Shown here piece after piece: positions 24,900-32,419 of a DNA stretch of 64,000 bases. Location: assembly GCF_014645615.1 (NCBI RefSeq), contig NZ_BMMB01000001.1, positions 434,001 through 498,000 of the forward strand, read 5' to 3'. A model generated the notes under the pieces. That model saw nothing but the letters and a program-made list of their open reading frames with translations, was not told the origin of the DNA and ran no database searches. Origin of the DNA: Paenibacillus hunanensis (GTDB taxonomy: Bacteria > Bacillota > Bacilli > Paenibacillales > Paenibacillaceae). The translations under genes were made by a program, and so were the position numbers. Each line of letters starts with the position of its first letter. The first letter of the stretch is position 1.

Positions 24900-24989
24900 C
24901 TATTTTTTGTTGCGGATCACTATCGATAAAGTATATAGGCTAATACATAATGTCAGTAGCGTTATTGCTAAAGTAATATATTGAAGCAT
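24900..24989 (-). CDS. 29-residue hydrophobic peptide, toxin/holin-like
   Basis: The 29-residue peptide is a single hydrophobic helix (LQYITLAITLLTLCISLYTLSIVI) with a short basic tail RNKK. AGGAGG stands 5 bases before ATG 24,989, which makes a real translation start likely despite the short length. Size and layout resemble holin-like or type I toxin peptides of Firmicutes. A second hydrophobic peptide is encoded just upstream on the same strand. Confidence 0.55.
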   Translation of the reverse strand: MLQYITLAITLLTLCISLYTLSIVIRNKK

Positions 24990-25078
24990 ATATGCCTCCT
25001 CATAGTATAATGAAGCTAAATGATATTTCAGCAAAACACTTAACAAATGTTTAGTTTCTGGGTATAATTGTGTTAGGG

Positions 25079-25103
25079 GAACTGGCAATAGTATTGCCAG
25101 TTC
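25079..25103. promoter_or_regulatory. Perfect 11-bp hairpin between two small peptide genes
   Basis: GAACTGGCAAT-AGT-ATTGCCAGTTC. With no T-run on either side it may be an attenuator, mRNA-stability element or weak terminator. Confidence 0.5.
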
Positions 25104-25109
25104 GGATAA

Positions 25110-25265
25110 TTACTTGGTTTTTTTCTTTCGGGACTTCAAGCGCCGCAAACGCTTAGAGTCCTTTTTCTTTTTGTCAGCAGGAGTAGAGTTACGCAATGCA
25201 ATGAATAGATTGATCAATGCTGTTACCAATCCAATCACAGCTGCAATTAGAGTAAGAAGGTCCAG
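25110..25265 (-). CDS. 51-residue cationic membrane peptide, type I toxin-like
   Basis: On the minus strand AAGGAGGTGA, a near-perfect ribosome site, is followed by an open frame with no ATG. CTG at 25,265 (8 bases after AGGAGG) is the best start; GTG 25,274 overlaps the ribosome site. The product has a hydrophobic helix (LLTLIAAVIGLVTALINLFIAL) followed by an extremely basic tail (DKKKKDSKRLRRLKSRKKK). This is the pattern of membrane-active toxins or bacteriocins. A TATAAT box lies at 25,295-25,300 on the same strand. A perfect hairpin follows the stop codon. Confidence 0.55.
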   Translation of the reverse strand: MDLLTLIAAVIGLVTALINLFIALRNSTPADKKKKDSKRLRRLKSRKKKTK

Positions 25266-25415
25266 AGTAATCACCTCCTTCCTAACACTTCATTATTATA
25301 TCATGTACATAAATCAAAATTACCAATAAGTATGCTGAAATAAGATCATTCGAAGCTCACAATAATTTTATTTAGAGCATTCAATGATCTTATTTCTGAA
25401 TTTTAAATCGATCAT

Positions 25416-26306
25416 TCAAATAGAACCTAGATCTATTTTTAGATTATAATAATCATCTGTTGTATAGAAATTAGTATTATCAGACGTCTTCAGCCTAAAA
25501 TGAATTGGTTGATTTAATGTTAAGTTCTGTTTTCGTATTGTTTCTAAGATAGCATCTGTATTGCTTTTTATAACTTCTTCAAAATCTTTTAGTGCTGCTA
25601 AGTAGTAATCAGTATCTCTAATCGAAAAAAGATTATAGCCACTCATAGTAACTCCATTGCCTAAGGGGAAATATATATTGTCTTGGTCAATAGTAATTGG
25701 TGTATTTAAATTTGATTTTCTGAATTTTTTGAGTTGATCTTTGCTATATTTTTCTCCAGAGATTCCATATGCTCTATGATTTTCAAGTGTTTGTGGCCAA
25801 TTATTATGAATGATTTTAATCAGATCAAAATCAGTGAAAGCTGTATGATCTAGTATTTGTAATAGATAAGCCTTATCGTCTACAAAACGAATATATAACA
25901 ACTCTGAATGTTTTTGTTTATTATACCCTTCAACATTTCCTGGTTTACTGCTGATATGAAGATGATGTATGCCCCAGTGATTTAGCAACCCATCTTTAAA
26001 TTCTAAATTTTTGATTTTTCTACTTATATGAAAATTGATGTCTGCGCCTTCCTTTATTTTTGAAATTAATTTTTTTAAAGATTTTCTATACATTGGAGGA
26101 CAATTGAATTCTTTTGCTATATAAACTTCTCGCGGCAAAATATTTATTCTTCTTAATCGAAAGTTATGGTACATAATAGCTACCTCTACAACATCTTTAT
26201 TTACTAACTCTTCCGTTAGCTCGTAGCCGTGATGTTGAAATTGCATAAGCAAATATTCTTTCCAGTCACTATTAAAGTCTAATTTTAGTTCAATATTTAA
26301 AGGCAT
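25416..26306 (-). CDS. Hypothetical protein with an HxHxS-like motif
   Basis: This 296-residue soluble protein has a central NHWGIHHLHIS segment (~108-118) followed by LLYIRFVDDKAYLLQILDHTAFTDFDLIKIIHNNWP (~137-172). The spaced histidines could bind metal. I have no named family for it, but the pattern looks conserved rather than random. A TCCTCC-type ribosome site stands just before ATG 26,306. It lies in the defence-like region, ~100 bp after the two-helix membrane gene on the same strand. Function unknown; a nuclease or phosphodiesterase is a guess. Confidence 0.6.
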   Translation of the reverse strand: MPLNIELKLDFNSDWKEYLLMQFQHHGYELTEELVNKDVVEVAIMYHNFRLRRINILPREVYIAKEFNCPPMYRKSLKKLISKIKEGADINFHISRKIKNLEFKDGLLNHWGIHHLHISSKPGNVEGYNKQKHSELLYIRFVDDKAYLLQILDHTAFTDFDLIKIIHNNWPQTLENHRAYGISGEKYSKDQLKKFRKSNLNTPITIDQDNIYFPLGNGVTMSGYNLFSIRDTDYYLAALKDFEEVIKSNTDAILETIRKQNLTLNQPIHFRLKTSDNTNFYTTDDYYNLKIDLGSI

Positions 26307-26408
26307 TTTTTCCTCCTAAATAAAAGCATGTAAATGAGATGATTTTTTCTTCTTATTAACAATATTAATTTAGTTGGAGATTCTTTATATAAATATGCCG
26401 GTTGATAA

Positions 26409-26828
26409 TTATCGTTTTGAACAGTATTTAGCTTTGAGACATTCTTTTCGTTTTTCCTCACAAGACAATTTGTTTTTTTTAATACTATTTTCAATTTCTT
26501 TTTTATATAACAAGGCAGCTTCATAAGCAGAATCAATTTTTTCTTGCTTACTCTTTCGCTCATTTAATTCATATTCAATAGATTTGATATGCGTAACATA
26601 TACAGATGCTGTCTGAGAGTTTGCAAGTAACTTACCAACAATATATCCGATAGTTATAGAAATACTTAATGTCATAATTAATTTAACCCATAAATTAGCG
26701 TCTTCTTCAAAAGCCTTATTCATCGAAATAGAAAAAAACGCGACGGCAACTGATATAGCAGGTATAGGCAAACCTGAGTTCTTGATATATTCTAATTTAG
26801 CCTCATATTCTATTCTCTGAGCAATCAA
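26409..26828 (-). CDS. Two-helix membrane protein, N-terminus broken at an A9 tract
   Basis: The visible 139-residue frame has two helices (PAISVAVAFFSISM and LIMTLSISITIGYIVGKLL, ~22-67) and then a charged coiled coil (~80-135). The frame stays open upstream of TTG 26,828 for ~18 codons. An ATG at 26,887 is followed by nine A residues (plus-strand T-run 26,876-26,884). Adding one A would join it in frame, giving MKKKTAAETIKKF and onward, a natural-looking N-terminus. The gene is therefore either slippery, phase-variable, mutated or mis-sequenced. No family recognised. Confidence 0.55.
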   Translation of the reverse strand: MIAQRIEYEAKLEYIKNSGLPIPAISVAVAFFSISMNKAFEEDANLWVKLIMTLSISITIGYIVGKLLANSQTASVYVTHIKSIEYELNERKSKQEKIDSAYEAALLYKKEIENSIKKNKLSCEEKRKECLKAKYCSKR

Positions 26829-27033
26829 ACTCTCAGTAGGAAGATTTTTGAATTTTTTTATAGTTTCAGCAGCAGTTTTTTTTTCATGATTTTACTTCTT
26901 AATATATATTTAATCTCCGCTATCCTTGACCAGATCTGTGGGGATCAATTCAAAAAATAACCTCACCAAATATTATAACAGGTAAGGGATCGTAAGATGG
27001 GAAAAAGCGTAAAATATTGTACAAATGTACTCA

Positions 27034-27400
27034 ATGACACCGGATGAAGGGGCTACTCGACAAGCAGTAGCAGAATATATTAAGGAAGTCCGGCTTTACC
27101 GGCAGATCGGCTTTGTACAGCGTGAAGCAAGTATTACGCAGGGGTACAGTCCGATGGAGCATGAATCAACCAATTAAATCAATAAACAGACAGAACTTAT
27201 TACAAGTTGGAAGATGGATACGGAAGCTAAGCATTAACTACAAGATGCAGAATTACCAGAGGCTATGAGCCAGCGGAATAGGCACCAGAGAGAGGTTGTA
27301 AAGCGCAGCTACGCAAGGATGAGAGCTAGTTTTAGAGAGATGGGAGTTGCTGACAACACCTCACGAAGGACCAAGAAGGAAGCAAGTTTATTTATATAGG
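27034..27400 (+). pseudogene. Decayed ArpU-like phage regulator fragment
   Basis: A 47-codon frame (27,034-27,177) reads AVAEYIKEVRLYRQIGFVQREASITQGYSP, resembling the middle of ArpU-family phage transcription regulators. The following ~200 bp carry broken pieces (LPEAMS, then an acidic/basic helix region) in shifted frames. Base composition here is richer in G and C than in the flanks, which supports a foreign remnant. Identification is tentative. Confidence 0.4.
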
Positions 27401-27663
27401 GGGATGCTTTATAGCTAAATTTACCCAAGATTGTTTAAAGCACTGGAAAAGCAGGCTTCTGTATATAGAAAAATTAAAACTTACGAAAGAAACATCAAAT
27501 TATCTTCATAACTTATCTGCTTTGTTATATATTGTTGAACTATTCTGTAGAGTGACTTTTCTTAAGTTAACTATTAGTATATATATTATATTTCTTAGAG
27601 TTTAAATATGGAATTTAAACAAATAAATAGGGTAAGTATAAATTAGTATAAAGTGGGGATAAA

Positions 27664-29241
27664 ATGAAGGAATTATTTAAAAGCTATTATCAACTAACTG
27701 AAGAAGAATTTAAGGAACTTTGGGGAAATTGTACCTTTGTTTTTGATAGCAATACGCTTCTTAATCTTTATCGTTATCCTGAGACAACCAGAGAAGTGTT
27801 TTTAGAAATTCTTCAAGAAATTAAACAAAGGTTATGGATACCTTATCAAGTTGCTTTCGAATATCATAAAAACCTCAATGAAGTGCTCTACACTCAAAAC
27901 AATGGCTATACACTATTTCAGAAAATAGTTGATGATTCTATAAAAGAACTCATTTCTAAGATTGACACAAAAGCTAAAGAACTAAGGCACACAAATATCA
28001 CAACTAATAGTCTTTTATCAATCATAAATAAGACTAAAGAGCAATTAACCAATGAGATTATTTTACAGCAAGGTGAACATCCAGATTTAGAGGATTTAAA
28101 AGAAAGACTCAATCTCATTATTGGTGATCAGGTTGGACGATCGTATACACAAGAGGAACTAGATAAGATATATGGCATTGGTGAGGGCCGTTACTCAAAT
28201 TTAGTACCTCCAGGTTTTAAAGACTTGAAGGATAAACAAGGAAAAACTTCATTTTATGATGGAGTTAAATATAAAGATGAATATGGAGACCTTGTTTATT
28301 GGTTTCAGATTATTGAAAAAGCTAAAAATCCAGATGTAGATGGAATTATACTGATATCAGATGATACGAAAGAAGACTGGATATATAAAGTAAACGGACA
28401 AAAAAAGGGGATACATCCAGAACTAATGAATGAATTCCGAAGAGAAACAGAGGGAAAGTTATTTTATTTGTATAATTCTGAGCAATTTATTAAACATGCT
28501 AAGAAATATTTGTTAACGGATAATCAAAATATGCAAAATATAGATGATGTTATTACTGATATAAAAGTAACTAAGCAGAGTGAAGAATTGATTCAGGAAA
28601 ATAATAAACGCTATATAGAATTAAGTCATTTTGTGCCTAGGAATATTTCTAAATCAAAAAATTATAATAACTCATATAAAGTGGATGAAGCTTCCAAAAG
28701 ACCATATTACTATTACGTTATAACTGCGTCTAGTCTTTCAGAAAATCATGAACCTGATTTCTCTTACATCATTCCACATATAAGGAAATTATTAAAAGAT
28801 TATATAAATTTACCAATTAAATTCGAAAAAATTTTAATAGAAAATCTACAAGTTTTTATTGGATTTTCAACGTTACGTCTTATTTATGACATTGAAGAGG
28901 TAGTGTATCTGATTAATAAAATTTTATTGGCTAGTAAAGATAGGGAATATTCGAATGTAGTAATAACCGATTATGAAGTTTCAAAAAGAATAATGGATGA
29001 GAACAATATTCCAGATAATATATTTATAGAAGACGATGAAACTATGATCAGTGAATTTTTAAGATTTAAAAAATTGATAGGAACTAATCATTGGATCTGG
29101 CATGATGAATACGGAAATGGAAAGGTAATTTTAGCAGATGAAAATAAATTTGAAATTATTGTTGATTTTAACAACCTAGTCAATCCTATTCGTTTTAGTT
29201 ATCCTTATTCAGAGATTAGAGTGCTTTTAAAAGAGAAATAG
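27664..29241 (+). CDS. PIN_8-type PIN-like ribonuclease with large C-terminal domain
   Basis: This 525-residue protein begins with an N-terminal PIN-like domain: TFVFDSNTLLNLYRY carries the first metal Asp (Asp28). IPYQVAFEYHKNLNEVL, DLVYWFQIIEKAK and GIILISDDTKEDW (~205-240) supply the other conserved acidic positions of the PIN_8 family. PIN domains are metal-dependent RNases. The C-terminal ~230 residues are an unrecognised alpha/beta domain (RPYYYYVITASSLSENHEPDFSYIIPH...). A GGGG site precedes ATG 27664. It is monocistronic with a clear terminator. I infer a stand-alone antiphage RNase. Confidence 0.75.
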   Translation: MKELFKSYYQLTEEEFKELWGNCTFVFDSNTLLNLYRYPETTREVFLEILQEIKQRLWIPYQVAFEYHKNLNEVLYTQNNGYTLFQKIVDDSIKELISKIDTKAKELRHTNITTNSLLSIINKTKEQLTNEIILQQGEHPDLEDLKERLNLIIGDQVGRSYTQEELDKIYGIGEGRYSNLVPPGFKDLKDKQGKTSFYDGVKYKDEYGDLVYWFQIIEKAKNPDVDGIILISDDTKEDWIYKVNGQKKGIHPELMNEFRRETEGKLFYLYNSEQFIKHAKKYLLTDNQNMQNIDDVITDIKVTKQSEELIQENNKRYIELSHFVPRNISKSKNYNNSYKVDEASKRPYYYYVITASSLSENHEPDFSYIIPHIRKLLKDYINLPIKFEKILIENLQVFIGFSTLRLIYDIEEVVYLINKILLASKDREYSNVVITDYEVSKRIMDENNIPDNIFIEDDETMISEFLRFKKLIGTNHWIWHDEYGNGKVILADENKFEIIVDFNNLVNPIRFSYPYSEIRVLLKEK

Positions 29242-29275
29242 AATCACTTTGAAAAGAAAATGTTTGGTGTAGAGT

Positions 29276-29312
29276 AGCCCTTAACAGTTATTTTGTTAAG
29301 GGCATTTTTGTA
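29276..29312 (+). terminator. Rho-independent terminator
   Basis: GCCCTTAACA-GTTATTT-TGTTAAGGGC followed by ATTTTTG. Confidence 0.85.
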
Positions 29313-29963
29313 TGGTCGCAAATTTGAATAGTTTGTATTTAAAGTGAGTATCAAATTATTAGTTACACATTAATAAAGATAGATCGATGTGTGATCCGCA
29401 GTTTTTTCATTTAAAACGCTGAATACCTACTTATACATGATTGTTATCTCATCAAATGAAAGCAAAACTAATAGGATTATTATAGAGGATTTATTGAAAC
29501 TCACTGAAACAACTAAAGTAGCTAAGTTCAGTTAAAAAATGGAATTAAGTTGGTAGCTTATAAAACAGGCTTATCAATCAACTTAGCTCCATTTCTTATG
29601 TAAATATAGAATTAGGCTACATAAGAGTTCAAGCTTCTTTATTAAAAGCCATAATTTCTTATGAGGGGCCCTTATCAACTAGACGGGTAAAACAGAATAA
29701 GAACGAATAGAATTTTAAAAAGTAGTTATACTTTCAACTAATAATTAGCAGTCTATATTTGAATTTGCATAAGGGTTTTGATAATTTAATAAGTAAATTA
29801 TTAGAGCCTATAATAAACTAATTTGTGACGGCATTGCTAGAATTATCAAACTTCTAGCAAGAAAGTAACCTTAAGATTTATAAATTATGTAGCGATAATT
29901 TGAAATCTTTAATATAGTGAGTTGTAAGATGAATTAGATGAATGCAATAAATATTAAGACGTG
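29313..29963. other. AT-rich stretch without a gene
   Basis: Many stops lie in all frames. A GAACTTAGCTCC-like region near 29,535-29,590 (AAATGGAATTAAGTTGG...CCAACTTAGCTCCATTT) forms an imperfect hairpin that could be a terminator or leftover. Nothing else supported. Confidence 0.4.
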
Positions 29964-30083
29964 AATGAGCTGGCAGATCTGATTGAAGTAGCTTATCAGT
30001 ATTGAAGAGTTTGAGTAGCTACTATCGAAAAACAAAAAAGAAATACGAAGGTTTTAAAGAAAACTTATATTGCTAAATGTTAA
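29964..30083 (+). pseudogene. Fragment resembling HisE/MazG-type pyrophosphohydrolase C-terminus
   Basis: The stretch reads NELADLIEVAYQY in one frame; after a frameshift IEEFE and, further on, KNKKEIRRF and RKLILLNV. This order resembles the C-terminal half of phosphoribosyl-ATP pyrophosphohydrolase-like proteins (ELAD-x-x-E-V, then a Lys-rich helix, GGF, KK-x-LL). Several stops and shifts make it non-functional. Tentative. Confidence 0.4.
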
Positions 30084-30108
30084 GTAGTCTATAAGTGAGG
30101 AGCAAAAA

Positions 30109-31287
30109 ATGTTTAAGTATAAAGAACTTAGTAATTGTGACACTGAAAATTTAATTTTGCCTATCCTTGTTCATAAAGATTGTGAATACAGAAAAGATCT
30201 AAACAAAAAATTAAAAAAGTATATTGAGATGCTAGAAAACATGCAATTCATATCAAAAGATTTATTAATAGAAATCAAAGATATCAATAGAACAATATTA
30301 TCCGCTGTAGATAACTATTATAATGCTGAAGTATTTATGGCACAAAAAGGTATAAGTGACTTATTAAATAAATTTAAAGAGTACGAGCTTTTAGTTTCTA
30401 ATTTAGATAATTGTTTTGCTTTTAAATCAATGGTTCCTTATTTAAATTCAAAAATCATAACTAAAAAAGAAAGAGTAGAAGTGAAATCAAAACCTTTAAA
30501 TTTTTATAGAGCTCGAATTGCGGCTAATCCTGGAAAAAGATTTATTGATAAAGAGATGCTTCATATTCCATTTAATAATCGAGGCATTATACAAACACAG
30601 CGATTTAGTATAGCTGGAGTACCTTGTATGTATTTTGGAGTCTCTTCATATGTTTGTTGGACTGAATTGGGTATGCCATCTAATGAGCTATTTAATGTAA
30701 GTTCCTATAGAATTAAAGGGGTTTTGAAGATATTAGATTTAACTTTTGGATGGTCATTGGTGAAAATTGTAATAGAAGAATATGAAAGTTTAGAAAATCC
30801 TGAAGATTTAATTCATGCATTATTAAAAATTTGGCCATTAATATGTGCAACGTCGTATAAGGTAGAAGAAGAAAATCGAAGTTTTAAATCTGAATACATT
30901 ATTTCACAACTAATTACGTCATCTCTTTCAAAGATTGGAATTGATGGAATAGCTTATATATCTAAACAATCAGCGGTAGATTATGAAGCTTACCCTGTAA
31001 GTGTGAATTTAGCAATACCAATGAGGACTAACAATAACAATGATATTATCTCTGATTTTTGCAATAATATAAAAATATCTCCTGTAGTTAACTTTGAAGA
31101 ATTTAATAAATTAAAATCGCGTCATCAAAAATCAAGTGAACAATCTTCTTTGATTTATTTCCATAAATATCATCGTACTCCTATAAATATCACAATGGCT
31201 GCTCAAAAAGTAATATATGATGACAGTAAGTTTGGTGAGTTCGACAACTATTTATCAGGACTTACTCATAAAGAAATAGATTTTTGA
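30109..31287 (+). CDS. RES-domain protein, putative NAD-degrading toxin/effector
   Basis: This 392-residue protein has a helical N-terminal domain (~1-125). It is followed by a RES domain: FYRARIAANPGKRF (~130-143) with the conserved Arg, then QTQRFSIAGVPCMYFGVSSYVCWTELG (~163-188) with the G/A-x-P-x-x-Y-x-x-S pattern and the conserved Glu. RES toxins degrade NAD+ by phosphorolysis or hydrolysis. They usually pair with an Xre-type antitoxin. No such gene is adjacent, so this is a solo RES protein with a fused N-terminal domain, more like abortive-infection effectors. GTGAGGAGC precedes the ATG. Confidence 0.75.
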   Translation: MFKYKELSNCDTENLILPILVHKDCEYRKDLNKKLKKYIEMLENMQFISKDLLIEIKDINRTILSAVDNYYNAEVFMAQKGISDLLNKFKEYELLVSNLDNCFAFKSMVPYLNSKIITKKERVEVKSKPLNFYRARIAANPGKRFIDKEMLHIPFNNRGIIQTQRFSIAGVPCMYFGVSSYVCWTELGMPSNELFNVSSYRIKGVLKILDLTFGWSLVKIVIEEYESLENPEDLIHALLKIWPLICATSYKVEEENRSFKSEYIISQLITSSLSKIGIDGIAYISKQSAVDYEAYPVSVNLAIPMRTNNNNDIISDFCNNIKISPVVNFEEFNKLKSRHQKSSEQSSLIYFHKYHRTPINITMAAQKVIYDDSKFGEFDNYLSGLTHKEIDF

Positions 31288-31702
31288 ATTTGTTATAATA
31301 TTACAGTATTAAAGATACTGCGTATTACCATCATAAAGACAAGTATTGCAGTTAAAAAGTTGCTTATTAAACACTATACGAACATTCTAAAGTAAAAACT
31401 CAGAATTATTATACAAAGAGATCTATACTCAATACATGCTTCTTAGAAAAATTGATATTATTTTAAATAAAAGAAATCATCCAAAATAGAAATCATATTA
31501 TATAATAAAAATGCTATTTTGAAGCTAAGACTTCAAACTAAAAAGGGATATGTTGGAAAAAAAGATATACTTTTTGAGAGAAATATGAGATACTTTCAAA
31601 GAAATTTAAATATGATTTTATGAATGATTCTATAAAATTATTTTATTTCGTAGCTATGTGTTTAATATTTATGCTTCTGTGAATATTTTCTTCTTAGTCA
31701 GT
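31288..31702. other. AT-rich stretch without a gene
   Basis: Many stops lie in every frame and no ribosome-site-plus-frame combination is convincing. It ends in the terminator at 31,703. Confidence 0.4.
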
Positions 31703-31736
31703 CACCCTACCAATTTCTATTATGGTAGGGTTTTAA
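31703..31736 (+). terminator. Hairpin terminator
   Basis: ACCCTACC-AATTTCTATTAT-GGTAGGGT followed by TTT. Confidence 0.75.
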
Positions 31737-31868
31737 CATGAATCAATGTTTGTCTTGCGCTCTAAATTAGACTTATTTCATCTTATTTTCATGCTATTTT
31801 AAGCTTATTTACATACTCTATATTTTATATTATGTATTATAATTTATTAAAAAAGAAGGAGGCATACA

Positions 31869-32363
31869 ATGAATAATCAATTTATTCCAGTTTACAAGGT
31901 ACATGAATATTTAACTGGGAGTCCTCCTTCTATTAAGACATTAGAAGATAGAGTAGAGGCACAAAAATCAATATACCTAGCATCAATATTAGGTGTGAAT
32001 TGTGGAGATTTTGTTTATACTTGGTACAAAAAAGGGCCATATTCCCCTGCACTTACAGAATTATTGTACGATAATAAAGACAGTCTAGATAAAAATTACA
32101 ATAGTTACTCATTGCGTGAAGATATTAAGGAAATACTAGAACCTTTAAAGATAGTCGTAGAAAAAAATTATATCAAAAAAAGTATGACAGATTGGATGGA
32201 GTTATTGGCTTCGATTCATTATTTATACTATGATGATTTGAAAAACAAAAAAATTAATGAATTAACAAAAGAATTATTGTCATATAAATCAAAACTAAAA
32301 TATGATAGAAAAGATATTGAAAAAGGATTTACAGCACTTGCAGAAATTGGATTAATTAATTAA
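31869..32363 (+). CDS. YwgA/Panacea-like small protein, first gene of a nuclease-NTPase set
   Basis: This is a 164-residue protein with KSIYLASILGVNCGDFVYTWYKKGPYSPALTELLYD at ~35-70. This K-x-x-YL...W/Y-x-x-GPYS-x-x-L pattern is shared by YwgA-like and Panacea (SocA/DUF4065) proteins, which often act as antitoxins or chaperone adaptors. The rest is helical. AGGAGG stands 7 bases before the ATG. It lies 56 bp before the large nuclease-NTPase gene, with a hairpin between them (AGTCTATAGACC...GGTCTGTAGACT), so it may be a regulator or antitoxin of that protein. Confidence 0.6.
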   Translation: MNNQFIPVYKVHEYLTGSPPSIKTLEDRVEAQKSIYLASILGVNCGDFVYTWYKKGPYSPALTELLYDNKDSLDKNYNSYSLREDIKEILEPLKIVVEKNYIKKSMTDWMELLASIHYLYYDDLKNKKINELTKELLSYKSKLKYDRKDIEKGFTALAEIGLIN

Positions 32364-32364
32364 T

Positions 32365-32404
32365 ATGAGTCTATAGACCTTAGGGTCTGTAGACTCATTT
32401 TTTT
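32365..32404 (+). terminator. Hairpin between the small gene and the nuclease-NTPase gene
   Basis: ATGAGTCTATAGACC pairs with GGTCTGTAGACTCAT (one mismatch), followed by TTTTTTT. It could attenuate the downstream gene. Confidence 0.75.
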
Positions 32405-32419
32405 GATAGGAGATTTTGT

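Noticed and set aside
25114..25329. Plus-strand frame at the small-peptide locus
   Set aside because: The minus-strand frame has a near-perfect ribosome site and the expected helix-plus-basic-tail pattern. The plus-strand reading is its antisense.
26297..26563. Minus-strand frame overlapping the two-helix membrane protein
   Set aside because: It has low-complexity Lys/Leu content, overlaps a better frame and lacks a start signal.
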